The notes beneath the pieces are model-generated. The model saw only the letters and a program-made list of their open reading frames with translations. It was not told the DNA's origin and made no database searches. Below are positions 1-11,380 of a stretch of 64,000 nt of DNA, piece after piece (position 1 is the stretch's first letter; the number at the start of each line of letters is the position of its first letter). This DNA comes from Mikania micrantha. Taxonomy: Eukaryota > Streptophyta > Magnoliopsida > Asterales > Asteraceae. The stretch lies in contig CM018683.1 in the NCBI GenBank assembly GCA_009363875.1, positions 61,350,981-61,414,980 on the forward strand. The letters run 5' to 3'. A program made the translations under genes and the position numbers.

Positions 1-894
1 AGGAGATTTAGCAACAGGAGTTGCTCCAGGAATTAAGTCAATACGAAACTCTACCGGTCGCACAGGTGGCAAACCTGGTAAGTCTTCAGGAAACACTTCA
101 GGATATTCTTTCACTACCGGTACATCTTGAATCTCTTTCTTCTCTTTTCCCTTTTCCACCACATGAGCCAAGAACGCCACGCACTGCTTCTGTAGACACT
201 TACGCGCCTTTATGCAAGAAATGATTTTGACACTTCGCTTTGCTTGATCCCCTTTTACTTCCAATACACGATCACTCGGCAATGGAATTCGAAGCAGCTT
301 CTCAGAACAGATAACTTCCACTCGGTTAGAGGAAAGCCAATCCATTCCAACAATGATGTCGAAACTACCCAACTCCATCGGTATCAAATCGATGGCAAAT
401 GTATGACCACTAAGTGTCAATGGGCAATTTCTATAAACTATGCTAACTGTAATCTGTTTCCCGTTAGCTACTTCTATAATGTAAGGGAAGTCTAACTGTT
501 CCTCTACTGAATCTAATTGGCATGCAAAATCGGTAGAGATAAAACTCTGATCCGCACCAGTATCAAATAAGACAGATGCATAAAAATCATGTAAGAGAAA
601 CGTACCAGTGACCACATTTGGGTCCTGGCATGCAGCTGGTGCTCCGATAGCAAAGGCTCGTCCACGGGGTGCTTGAACTGCTGGTTGAGTCTTCTTTGGG
701 CAGTTCTTCGCAAAGTGGCCTTGTTCGCCACAGTTATAGCATCCACCATGGTTCTGATTAGCTGGTGGAGGGAGAGCCAAAGCAGCATTGTTGACTGCTT
801 GATTAGGTGTCATCCGGCAGTACTGGACCCAATGGCCCTTCCGTCCGCATCCCGTGCAATGTTTGCAGGGAGTGTCAGCAGTGTGGTGATACTG
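1..894 (-). pseudogene. Ty3/gypsy (Tekay/Del-type) Gag-Pol fragment: nucleocapsid, protease, start of reverse transcriptase
   Basis: Read on the minus strand this frame is open from the solo-LTR junction to the left edge of the window. It begins with two zinc knuckles (CTGCGRKGHWVQYC and CYNCGEQGHFAKNC), continues into a retropepsin-like protease with the active-site word DTGADQSF and a later IVGMDWL motif, and ends at the window edge in the conserved entry to reverse transcriptase (VFPEDLPGLPP). This order is that of Ty3/gypsy chromoviruses of the Tekay/Del group. The rest of pol lies to the left of the window. The frame is the continuation of the gag at 2952-4025, from which it is split by an LTR insertion, so the element cannot make its polyprotein. 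Frame and motifs are seen directly; lineage is from family knowledge. Confidence 0.88.
890..894. repeat. Target-site duplication TACTG (left copy) of the solo LTR
   Basis: TACTG at 890-894 is repeated at 2947-2951. Removing 895-2951 restores a continuous gag frame across the zinc-knuckle linker, which supports a 5-bp duplication made by LTR integration. Confidence 0.85.
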
Positions 895-2946
895 TGTAAC
901 ATCTCAATTTTCAAACCTTATAAATTAAAGTTTTATAAAATAATAATAATAATATTAATAATTAATAATAAATAAATAAACTATAAATCAAGATATATAT
1001 TGATGTGTTTACGTGGAAGCATCACCAAAACAACGAATAAAAAAAAATAAATTGATGTAGACGTGGGATTTCATGGATCATACAACAAACAAATATCTTT
1101 TTTTTTGTGGGTTTGTGCAAGAGAAGGCGGCAACAACAAAAAAAAATAGAAACAAATAGGGGGGAGGGCGTAGGGTTATGAGGAAACAGAAAGCAAATAA
1201 CAGAAGAAAAAAAAAACAAACAAGAAGAGAAGAAGAAAAAAACAAGGGCAGTCGACGAGGGGAGACGAAGGAATAGATCCAAAGCGTCATTCATGAGTTA
1301 ATTAGATCGTGAACTACCCGAGGTAATCATGTGTTTCTCATCTTTGAATCACTGTAGAATGATTTGATAGGGGTTATGAGTTAGGAGTCAAGAAACGTGA
1401 CATTTGGTTGAGTTTCGAGTAGTTATGTAATCCTAAACATGTGTACAATTGTTTTGGTATGTTTTAAACATTCCTTGTGGTATGGATCATGATTTTGCAA
1501 AGGACCCAAGTTAGGGTTCATAAGAGTGAGATGAGAAAGATGACTTATTTGGGGTGATTGTTGTATAAATCTGAAAATATGTATAAAGATGAAATTGAGA
1601 TGTTGTAGTTGTTGAAAACTCATAAGATGAGATTAATATGAGTTTAACCTAAATGGGTCAAATGTGTTAATTTGATCAAATTAGTATAAAGTTAAAATTC
1701 AGGTTATCCTAAAAAGATTGAAACCTGAAGGTTGGGTGAAAGGTGATCAGTATGAGTAATCATACAAAAATATGATAATTATGGTAAACAAATTCGAACG
1801 GGTCGGATGTGTATAGTATGTGAAATATATATATATATATATACACATATATGTGCGTGTGTGTATATATATAAATATTTTAAACAAAAGGTTGAATAGA
1901 TATAAACATATATTGACCCGTATAGAGTTTAACAGGAAAACGAGATTTTAATCGAGAGGATAATCAAGCAGGATCATTTGCAGATAGAGGTAAGTTACCT
2001 ATTTGATTGAACTTGTAGTTATAGGATTGGGTGAGTCCACACTACAAGTATTTGTGCATTTAGCATATATGTGATTTATTGTTTTGATTGAATTTGATAT
2101 AAATGGATATGGTTAGTGCGGTTATTGTAGTTTAATGATTTACAAAGTGTGTGAACATTTAACTAGTAATAATGATTGAGTTGATTTACAAGAGTGTAAA
2201 CAACCATCATAAATTGGAGGTTATGATCTACAAGAGTGTAGACATTAAATTGGTATCGTGCATGCTTTGATTCACAAGATGTGTGAACATAAGACTTGCA
2301 AATCTAATGTAATAGATTCACAAGGTGTGTGAACAAAAGATGATTTACAAGAGTGTAGACATCTAATTTCAATAGTCAAATTGTTTAAGTTTGACTTTTG
2401 GGAATACGATGCATAACTGGAGTTTTGTGTGCACGTATGTGTTGTGTTAAATTAAAATGATTATGCATGAATGAGAGATTTACAGGATGTTGGGTGACAA
2501 CGACCCGTTAGTAAATCGTGTTGTATGCAATTGAATAATGTTATCAAATTATATTTGAAACGTCATTAGTGTATCCATATGGTGGTATGGAATACACTTG
2601 AGGAAATAGTGGGGTAATCTTACTTAGTTCTAATGAACTAATGGTGAATTTAAATGTGGTGTTTACAGGTACTAAAGAGTCGGGTGAGCGGTGATGATGA
2701 TCGGAATCGAACATGAAGGCTCGTATAATGGTTTTAAACTTAATAACCAAACTTGTGTAAACTTTTGTGTAATAAATGTTTTGTGGAGTTTGTAAGTATA
2801 CGTAAACCTCGTTTTTAACAGGTGCTGGTAAATAGTATGTTTATAGATGTGTAAAACACGAAAGTTTTTGCTGGGACTTAAATATAGATGATTAAATAAT
2901 GTTTTAAAAATGTCCGGATGGGACATAAAGTGACATGGATGTCACA
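895..2946. mobile_element. Solo LTR (2052 bp) inserted in a retrotransposon gag
   Basis: The insert begins TGTAACATC and ends GATGTCACA, giving TG...CA termini inside a short inverted repeat, and is flanked by TACTG on both sides. It holds no retroviral coding motifs, PBS or PPT, so it is read as a solo LTR left by LTR-LTR recombination; a very short non-autonomous element is the alternative. It contains an A/purine-rich stretch (about 1135-1240), an AT/GT dinucleotide stretch (1827-1875) and a short tandem repeat (about 2130-2360). Long frames across it are low-complexity and are not genes. Orientation is not settled. Confidence 0.82.
2130..2360. repeat. Degenerate tandem repeat inside the solo LTR
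   Basis: About six copies of a unit resembling GATTTACAAGAGTGTAGACAT, each followed by 15-30 variable bases. Some copies read GATTCACAAGGTGTGTGAACA. Seen by eye; the function is unknown, though short repeats inside LTRs are often promoter-associated. Confidence 0.6.
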
Positions 2947-2951
2947 TACTG
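2947..2951. repeat. Target-site duplication TACTG (right copy) of the solo LTR
   Basis: Pairs with 890-894. The gag frame resumes directly after it. Confidence 0.85.
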
Positions 2952-4025
2952 ACACTTGGCACACAGAGGATATGTGCCAGTGTAGGGTTTGCGGTTGGGG
3001 TTTTGTGGTGTTGCTGCTATTTGTTGCAGAGGTGTGGCCACCGCTTAGTTCTTGATGGTCTTCTGTTTCTTCTTCTGATGATGGGAGGGTTTCTTTGAAG
3101 ATTCAGCTTTGTTCTTACTGGGTTCAGGCTCCTTCTTTAGAACTCCAGAGGCTACCATGAGGTCAGTGAGTTTCCCAGACAGTCTCACTGCAGATTCAAC
3201 AGTAGTAGGGTTGGCTGAAACAACCATGCCCTGAATGCAGGCGGGAAGTCCACCCACATAACGGTCTATCCTTTTCTCCAGAGTTGGTACCATGTCAGGT
3301 ACCAAAGCAACCAACTCGTGGTATCGAGTTGTATACCCCATGTGATCAGCCCCTTTCATCACATGATTAGATAACTCAACCTCCAATTTCTGCAGCTCAT
3401 TCTTCGGACAGAACTCTGTTCGCAGCAGTGTCTTGAAATCTTCCTATGGCATGGCCATGGCTTCTTCTCTTCCTCGGGCATTGATCTGACCGTTCCACCA
3501 GGTCAGAGCCCGTTTATTGAATGTTCCCGCTGAGTAACGGACCTTGTGGTGTTCGGGGCAGCTGCAAAGATCCAATGTTGCCTCAATCTTCTCAATCCAT
3601 TGGATTAATCCAACGGCGCCTTCAGACCCACTAAAACTGGGTGGTTTACATCCTACAAAGGACTTGTAGGAGTAATGAGATGAATCTCCAGTATTTCCAC
3701 TGGCTTCTCCTGATGTGTTGCCAGTGTTGAGGATCTCATTACGAAGACGAAGGAACATCTCCGGTATTGCTTCTTTCATCTGATTCGTCATCTGGCTACT
3801 CAGTAACGTCACCAGAGCGATAGTAGCAGGATCCATGGTCGGTACTGTGCCCGAACCAGATGCTTGAGTAATCAATGGAGGAGGGGGAGGAGGAGGTGGA
3901 GGAGGTGGTGGTGGAGAGTCATTAGGTGACGGTGTGGAGGAGTGTGGAGCCAAGTCTTGAGGTGGTAGCTGTATCAAGGGAGGTTGTCTTCGTGGAGGCA
4001 TTCTGATCATAACCAATAAAGTCAT
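2952..4025 (-). pseudogene. Ty3/gypsy gag (capsid part) of the minus-strand Tekay-like element, with stops
   Basis: Minus-strand gag beginning near MPPRRQP, followed by a proline run (about residues 35-50), then the retrotransposon gag domain with SFSGSEGAVGLIQWIEKIE and RALTWWNGQI, then the capsid C-terminal part (KLEVELSNHVMKG). It is nonfunctional: a TAG replaces the Trp codon of the MPWEEF-like word near 3446, a TAA follows KKKQKTIKN near 3042, and the solo LTR interrupts the zinc-knuckle region. The same protein, with a different stop, is at 18363-19736. The family is clear from the matching copy and from the adjacent PBS and LTR. Confidence 0.88.
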
Positions 4026-4161
4026 CGGTTAGTGCAATGATCGAATACAGAAGACAAGATGCAAATAAGTCTAAAGTCCTACGTTCTCTACATGCAGGGT
4101 CCCTAGGTTATAGTCTAGGCCAAACCATTTAAATAAGTGACCTATATTTCTCTATAACCAT
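4026..4161 (-). other. Untranslated leader between primer-binding site and gag
   Basis: Short noncoding stretch of the minus-strand element between its PBS and gag start. The corresponding leader of the plus-strand copy is 18263-18362; the two are recognisably similar. Confidence 0.7.
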
Positions 4162-4174
4162 GGCTCTGATACCA
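4162..4174 (-). promoter_or_regulatory. Retrotransposon primer-binding site (initiator tRNA-Met type)
   Basis: On the minus strand this reads TGGTATCAGAGCC, the usual plant retroelement PBS complementary to the 3' end of initiator tRNA-Met, three bases after the LTR end TGTGACA. It fixes the orientation and the boundary of the LTR at 4178. Confidence 0.88.
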
Positions 4175-4177
4175 ATC

Positions 4178-7100
4178 TGTCACACCCCGAGCCGGCGGGG
4201 TAGGATCGGAGTCCCCGTCGGGCGGAAGGTTCCCGGGGCGCGATATCGGGAGTGATAATCAGACGTGATCAGATTGTTTACATTGCACATGATATAAATG
4301 AGAAATGCTAAATAAAATAGAATTACAAAGTTAAATTACATCAGTATTGTTTATAATTTAACAATGTAAATCTATTGTAAACATCATAAAATAACTATCT
4401 TGTATTTACACAAGATATACAAAATAATTTGTATAATGATGTCTTCAAAAGTATGCAGGTCCAAAATACTAAATCTTCTATCTGAAGTCCTAGTCCAAAA
4501 GAAATGACTTCTTAATTGACCTGTTCGTCACCTGAGAAGTCATGCAAAAATAAAAAGTCAACACATGGTTGGTGAGTTCATGTAGTTTAGTATTTGAAAA
4601 TGATTTGAAAATGATTTGAAAATCTCCTTTGGTAAAGACCCTAACCTCATTAACACCACATGTAATATCCACATCGGTATGCTTATATATAGGGCATATG
4701 TAAGGGACAAGCCCTAGCCAACATCCCACCACATACTAATACGCATATGACACTGCTGTTAATGACAATTAAGCATTTTTACCCTTAACACAATCCCATA
4801 AGTTCCTCTGTCTGTTGTCCCTGTCATTACAATCATTTGAAATCCATGTTGATTTCACAAGTTCATCACAAAATATGATCAACCACACAATTGTATAAAC
4901 AGTTATAAATGCTTAATTAAACAAATAAGTAAACATTTAATAAAATCTAAGTCCTCATGATTGGGGCCTTTGGTCATACTCGAGTAGACTAGTCTGTCAA
5001 TCAAGGTACTTAGTAGTTAGGGAATCTGCAAATATCCTCAAACATATGACCTACAAATCAAACGGTCTAGCTAGGACTTCTTGAAATGTAGGGTTTTTTG
5101 TTTCGTCTGTTTTGGCATATGTTATCTCTGATATTTTCCAGGCTTTCCCTTGAAAATGATTTATTGATTCGTCTGATTCTGTTACCAGATGTACTTGATG
5201 TGTTGATCATAGAATACAAGATTCATTGATCGGTTGTACACTTGATTCATTGTTCAACAAACACTTGGTTTGTAGAACATTGAATGTTGTCTTTGTAAAG
5301 ATTGTTTTGTTGATGTCTTGATGTCCCACACTTGTTTTGTCAAAATGTTTGATTTGATCCCTTGAATTCACCCACTTGATTTGTCAAAATGTTTGATTTG
5401 ATTCCTTGAACTCACATCCTTGTTTTGTCAAAATGTCTAGTTTGATTTGTTTGAAATGTTTTGACTTATTCAAAAGTTTAGTTTAACTTGATTATTCACT
5501 TAATATATAAGTAAATCAGTTAATAACCTGTATAAACTCTTCCTAGACATGATCTAGGATAACATTTATATATATGTAAAACATATAATTTAAAAGCATT
5601 TAAGTAAACAATTTAAATAAACAGTTTACGCATGCTTCTCAGCCCCGCGTTTTGAAACAAAATGTTAGAAAATGGGCAATGAACTCACCTGTGCTGCTAT
5701 GTAATTTGATCTAACACAAAATGCGCGCTCCTGTATGTAAGCTAAGTTTCTTCGGTTCCTGAGTTATTTTATAAGAATTCGAATATAATAAGTACGCGTA
5801 GTAGTCGTTGTGCCTAAGACCTTGAGTCTTGTTGTGTGTGCAACTAAGTGTCTTAGTACTACGTGTATCTAAGATCTACTCTATCTTAATTACCCTTCTT
5901 ATGATCCCAATTCCCATGGTTAGTTACTAACTTACCTTTAAATTTTAGAAAATTTCGGCAGAGTTTCCTTTGTTTTTTAAAACAATTCCAGACAATTAAA
6001 TCGTCTCTTTTTCAACAAGTCCTCAAACAATTAAATCAAAGTAAGTAATTAAATCAAACATTACAATTTAACTCCCAATTAAATCAATATTAAGTCAAAA
6101 TCATTGGATGAAATCTAACAAGTTGTAAATAAATGAGATTTTATCAAAACCTCATTACTTGGGTTTACCAAATCATATAATACATAATGGGCTTAATTAA
6201 ACCCCATTGGGCCACTTTGGCCCAATTGAATGTCTTTGGTTTTCTCGTTACTTAACCAACTTGTGTCGTTGATTCTCATGAACTTGTAACTAGTCCACCA
6301 TAATTGTTAAACTATCTTGTATGGTCAACAACTATTGCGAGACTTGCATGCATGATTAGGGTTTCCTCCTCACTCATGCACACACACATGTGTAAATATA
6401 TGTAGTTGATCCGCTTATACTCATGAATGAAGTTTAAACCATCAATCCTTAGGAAATACCTAGGTTATCAATCAAGTAATCACTTGTTGTGTTATCCATA
6501 CTAGTTCCATTGATCCTAGGTCCACCTTGACTCAATTAAACGATTCTAAGAGTTGATACATTGTATTGGGCAGCGAACCTTTTTAAGAGAACCCATAAGG
6601 TTCGGCTAAGGTGGCAACATGTAGGGTTCGTGATACTTAAAGTTCGGCTAAGTAGGGTTCGGCCTAACAGAAAGGTTCGTTAGTCCATGGTTCGTCACCC
6701 TACGGTTCGTGAGTTGCATGGCCATGGTTCGGCCATGCAAGGGTTCGTCTCCCGTGTGGTTCGGCTGAAAACTGGTCCTATAGGTTCGTTGCAGGGTTAG
6801 GTGCGGTTAGCAGGTTCGTTTAGCAGGAGTGGCAGGGTTCGGTGCCCAGTCTTACAGGTTCGTTGCAGATATCCTTCCATGATGACAGGTTCGTGAAGCA
6901 AAACCCACCAGGGTTCGGTGCAGGGTTCGTCCTACGAACCCTTGGGTTCGGCCAGCTTCTGTTGGGTTTGGCCTATGGTTTTCACGAACCTGCAACTTTT
7001 ATTGGCTTCTCTCCTCCTTCTTGAGACCTTAAACATATCAAAACTCATCCCTAACAATAACTCATCGTGTATAATACCTTCATCCATGTGTTTTAAGTGT

Positions 7101-8046
7101 CTAACATTGATTATAATAGCAAAAAAACCAATGAACTCGTGAAAGCCCTATAAAACCGAAAATAAAATGAATGTTTACCTTAGATTTCGTGGATAAAATT
7201 TCACAAGACTTGTACTTCTGAAATCTACAAGATGAAAGGATCGTAATGACGCCAACTTTGATCGAATCCGACTTAAAACGGTTGAGATCGTCTAGAGAGA
7301 AGGTGGAGACTTTTCTTTTAGAGAGAGAATGTGAAAACGAAAATATGAGAAGAAAATGGGGTTTTAGTGGTAGGTGGTGACATAAATGATTCATTTAATG
7401 TGGGTTACAATACCCGATCGTTCGGTCTCGATCGGTTTCGCGTGGTTTTCGCGGTGAAACGATACAAGTATAAAATAGAATTTATCTAACTATTCTAGGT
7501 TGTGATTCTTAATAAATTAACTAATATCTTCTTATTTATAAACAAATTTAAAATATTAATTAACTGTTTAAATCGAAATGTACGGTCGTCGCGCGTATTC
7601 GTTCGGATCGTCACCCGCACGAACACGGCGATAACTATACTTTTCGATCTTGTTTTCTAATTATAGAATATCATTCAGAACGTTAAACTTTCAGATATAT
7701 TCGTACAGATCGTCACCTATACGAATAACCCGTCCATTTAGCATTCACATAACGATATTCGTGTGTTTTTGTTCTGTAAAGCCTCACATACGTTTATACA
7801 TAATAAATCCTAAACAAATATTCACATGATGGTTCTGTATTGCCAGATAATTATCCGACTCAAGAACCATTGTTCTGAACTGTGTTTCTGTTAAATGTGT
7901 CTGAAACTGTTCTATGGCAACTCACCCTGATAATGATAAATGATATGAATATGAAATTACTGAAATGTGTATGATTCATACCTGTTTTACTGTTCCTGTA
8001 CTGTAGAGATTACTGTTCCGGTGGCGGTTCCGGCACTGATGTTACA
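4178..8046 (-). mobile_element. 5' LTR (3869 bp) of the minus-strand Tekay-like retrotransposon
   Basis: On the minus strand the LTR starts TGTAACATCAGTGCC at 8046 and ends GGGTGTGACA at 4178, next to the PBS. It lacks coding domains. It contains a GC-rich block next to the PBS (4184-4245), a cluster of GGTTCG words (6574-6990), an AG|GTGAGTTC splice-donor-like word (5681-5690, minus) and an apparent U3 promoter region near 7400-8046. From 4640 rightward it matches a second copy at 13813-17299. The 3' LTR partner lies left of the window. The base after 8046 opens unrelated DNA, so 8046/8047 is an insertion boundary. Confidence 0.85.
6574..6990 (-). repeat. Dense cluster of GGTTCG words in an LTR
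   Basis: About 17 copies of GGTTCG followed by G or T occur in roughly 400 bp, irregularly spaced with unrelated bases between. On the coding strand of the LTR they read CGAACC. The cluster lies downstream of the likely transcription start, so it would be in the transcribed leader. Equivalent clusters are at 15756-16230 and 21304-21905. Count is by eye. Confidence 0.8.
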
Positions 8047-8610
8047 ATTTTCGTCGTATTTTCATTTCGTTGGGATTTTTGTTTTGGTTTTATTTGTTAT
8101 AATTTTATTTATTTATTTTTTTTTATTGTTTCTTTTCCTTTCATTTATTTCTTTATTGTTCTTTTGGGTTAACTTAGTCTAATCACAAATTGTTTTCAAC
8201 AATGGATGTCCGGGTTATTTTCGTAGAGGTGCGCTTAAGTGTAAACGTGTTGGGGTCAACACGACGTTTGTGAAGGGGTGGGTCGGTTCGGTTTAGTAAT
8301 GTCTTGAAACGGTTCTTTAATCGTGATCGTGCTAAAAAAGGGGTAAGCATACGGTTGATAATTTGTTAGTTGGTTTGTGTCGGTTTTAAGTTATGTTTTT
8401 ACATTAGTAGGTTGTAGTTTAGGATAGATTTGATTTTTATTTTTATTTATTTATTTTATTTATTTTATTTATTTTTTTTAGTTCTATGTTACGGTTCGTA
8501 AGTTTTATTTTATTTTCATTTTTGTTTGGTTTTATTACTTATTTAGTTTTATTATTACTTTTATTAATTTTTTATTATTATTAATTTTTAGTTAGTTTTA
8601 TCGTGATTTC

Positions 8611-8643
<33 letters not shown>

Positions 8644-9659
8644 CTTCAACCGTAACTTACATCAAAATGGGTGTAGCTTAAGGTGAGAATGTAGCCTACG
8701 GTACAATCTTGCTGCCTTACGGTGCCCTTACGCAAAAGAAAGAAAAAAATCAACCAGCCGTAAGTTACGGCTTGAGGACCGTAGCTTACGCCGGGGTCCG
8801 AACCAGCTCAAGAAATGTCGAATTTTTTCTTTATTTTCGGTCCATACCCACTCCAAAAGGTAACATACTCGACCCCATGACCCACATAACATGAATTCGG
8901 GACCCAACCTCCATTTTTCACCCACATCACGTCATTTACCCTCCCATTTCTTCTCACCATCTTCATCTTCCTCACAATTCCATAACCACACCATAAACCC
9001 TAACTTTCTCGTTCCTTAACCAAATCGAGCAAACTCATAGTCCATCTTGAGTGTTTTTCGACGAGGAACAAAACCCCGGTGTCCATTTTACCCAGTTCGT
9101 GTTCGTTTGGGAGAAATCAACAGCTACAGTTACGAGCCCTAGTTGTGTAATTGGAAATTTTTGGGTTTTTGAGCTAATATTTCAATTTCAACATATTTCT
9201 CACTCATTAAGCTTCAAAGGTATGTGGGTTCGATTTATTTGAATGATATTCATGAATGGTGCAAGGGATGACACGATTTGTTTACTTAAAGTAGACTTGA
9301 GCACATTGATTAGTATGGGTAAATTGATGTTTACAACTAATATTCCCCACATTGTTGTTTGTAAGGCTAAAGCTTTTGAAATGAATCAGTAACATGAGTG
9401 AAATAGTCATGGGGATGGGTTGACAAGTGTTTGGTATCCAGGGGAGAGTAATGGGTAGTTATTTGTGTTTGGAACTCATGGTGGTGGTTGACTTAGAAGG
9501 GTTATACTTTGATTGCAAATGAATTGTTTGGAACTAATGAAGAATGTTAAAATCATGTTCACATGTCAATGGCCATAGTTTTAAGCAAGTGTGGGGATAT
9601 GTTGGTTATAACACTTACATGCACTAACTTAGTATGTTTGCTTGTTTGTTGTGGTGTAG
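8047..9659 (+). other. Noncoding 5' region of the LARD-like element
   Basis: T-rich stretches (8080-8170 and 8430-8600), a run of about 30 A (8611-8639), and then copies of CCGTAAGTTACGG-like words (8645-8795), some palindromic. No protein domain was recognised. The poly(A) run could be an old retroposon tail or an internal homopolymer. Confidence 0.5.
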
Positions 9660-11380
9660 ATGGTGCGAACAAAGCAACCAACCGGGAAAGGCAAAGGAAG
9701 AGCCGAAGCTTCATCATCAAGGCAACCAAATCAACCTCCGGCACAAAGGAGAAGAATAGATAACTCAGATGAAGAAGAAGACCAAAGAGGACCAAAACCC
9801 ATTTGGGGTGGAGGTCCATTGGATGGAATGGATCCCGATTGGCAGTTGGAACTATTTCAAGACAAGATGAAGGAGTTGAAAACTTATAGTGAAGGGTTTG
9901 TGTGTGAACGGATATTAGATCGGGATCATTTTGCACCGTTTGGATTGGTTAAGTTCTTTGATGATCTAGGATGGGGAGCAGTCATTAATTTCGAAGAAAT
10001 GAAAGTGGAAAGGCTTTACTTGAAGTTGATTGAAGAATGGGTAGGATCCCTCACTATTGATTGGGGAAATCGATCCCCAAGCACACTTAGACTGATTGGA
10101 ACAATTGAGGGAGTACAGGTTGTGATGTCACGAGAGACACTGAGTCACGTTGCTCGGTTTGACTCCAAGCCCAGTAATCAGTATGTTTACCCATCCGTAG
10201 ATGATCTGCAAGCTAAACCGGCTTTGCATCCCACTTGGTCTACAATGCTAGAAACTATCTTTCAGCCCGGAAAGGAGACCACAATGAGGAGGAACAATTT
10301 GAAGATTGAAGCTAAACTTTTACTGGTAATCATGCATTCGAATGTGGTCCCACGCAGGAGTGATAAGACAATGGTGAGACACCCGGAGGTGCCGGTTCTT
10401 TATGCGTTAATGACTGGGAAACCGAAGATATCATTTCGGTATTTGGCCATGTTGAACATTTGGGAAGCGAGGAACAACAAAGACAAGAAGGTGATTCCTC
10501 ACTGTAAGTTGATTCAAGCTTTGATAAGATGGCATGGGTTGATAGATGATGATAACCACGACTACATGAGAAAGCACCACACACCGCTTAGGTTTACTAC
10601 TTTAAATACTCAAGCATGGGAGTACAAGTCATCTGAAAGGTATCATTGGTTGAAAGACATGGCCACTGGGAGAGTATGGGATGTACTAAAGGTCAATGCT
10701 AGGCCTCTCCAACCGGGGGAACATGACACATTTGATGGGGAAGCAGTTTTGGCTGATGTTCATATGGCGACAGAAGAGGATGATGGTGATGATGATGGTG
10801 ATGGGGATGACCAACCCATCGCAAGCATGATAGGAAGAAGAAGAGGAGAGGGGTCGAGCAGGGGGTGGCGAGATTAGATCAGAGGGATACCACATGGGGT
10901 ATCAATGATGTGGAGCTAGAACAAATCATTCAAAGAGCCCGACCGATAGCATGGCAAGAGTGGCCATTGCATGCAAGAGCAGCCTTTGATCAAGGCACGA
11001 GGAGTGGAGAGTTAAGGCGAAGAGAGGCACAAAGGTTATATGAGAGGAATGAACAATGGAACCGACTTCATGCGTATAATTTTCAGAGAGAGATCAATCA
11101 CAGATTCGAGGACGCACAGATGAGACGCATGCATGATCAGTGGCATTCTGGGGAACCGGTGGTGAGGCATCCACCGGTGATTGACTACACTTCATTGGAC
11201 CCATACGATGGGTCAGTTCGGTACCCACAGCCTCAGGTGCATCATTCGGAATGGTTGGACCCTTACTAGAATCAGCAACAGCAGCAAGGCACCGAAGGAT
11301 CATCCTCCTCCTTCAGTTTTGGAGACATGCAGTCTATGATGGACTCCATCTTTGGACCACCACACCCGCGATATTATTAA
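9660..11380 (+). pseudogene. Plant-transposon-associated ORF (Transposase_32-like), frameshifted
   Basis: A 405-residue frame opens at MVRTKQPTGKGKGRA, has a basic and acidic N-terminus (RRRIDNSDEEEDQRG, about residues 30-45), then a body with ERILDRDHFAPFGLVKFFDDLGWG (about 85-108). The body resembles the 'putative plant transposon protein' domain found in ORFs of large non-autonomous and Tat/Athila-like retroelements; this is recalled, not searched. It ends in an acidic DDGDDDGDGDD tract near residue 385. A one-base shift at the G run 10861-10865 moves the frame, which continues from about 10865 to a stop at 11267-11269; beyond it a Q/S-rich tail (NQQQQQGTEG) remains open to about 11380. 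The start is chosen because ATG follows a long noncoding leader. The biochemical role is unknown. Confidence 0.62.

Noticed and set aside
1022..1294. 90- and 70-residue frames on the minus strand rich in Phe/Ser/Leu
   Set aside because: They come from a purine-rich tract inside the solo LTR and have no domain or codon signal.
6842..7142. Overlapping short frames in the GGTTCG cluster
   Set aside because: By-products of the repeated word; the reading frames differ between LTR copies.
8611..8639. Poly(A) run as the tail of a processed pseudogene
   Set aside because: No gene-like sequence or target duplication could be found upstream of it; left as a homopolymer.
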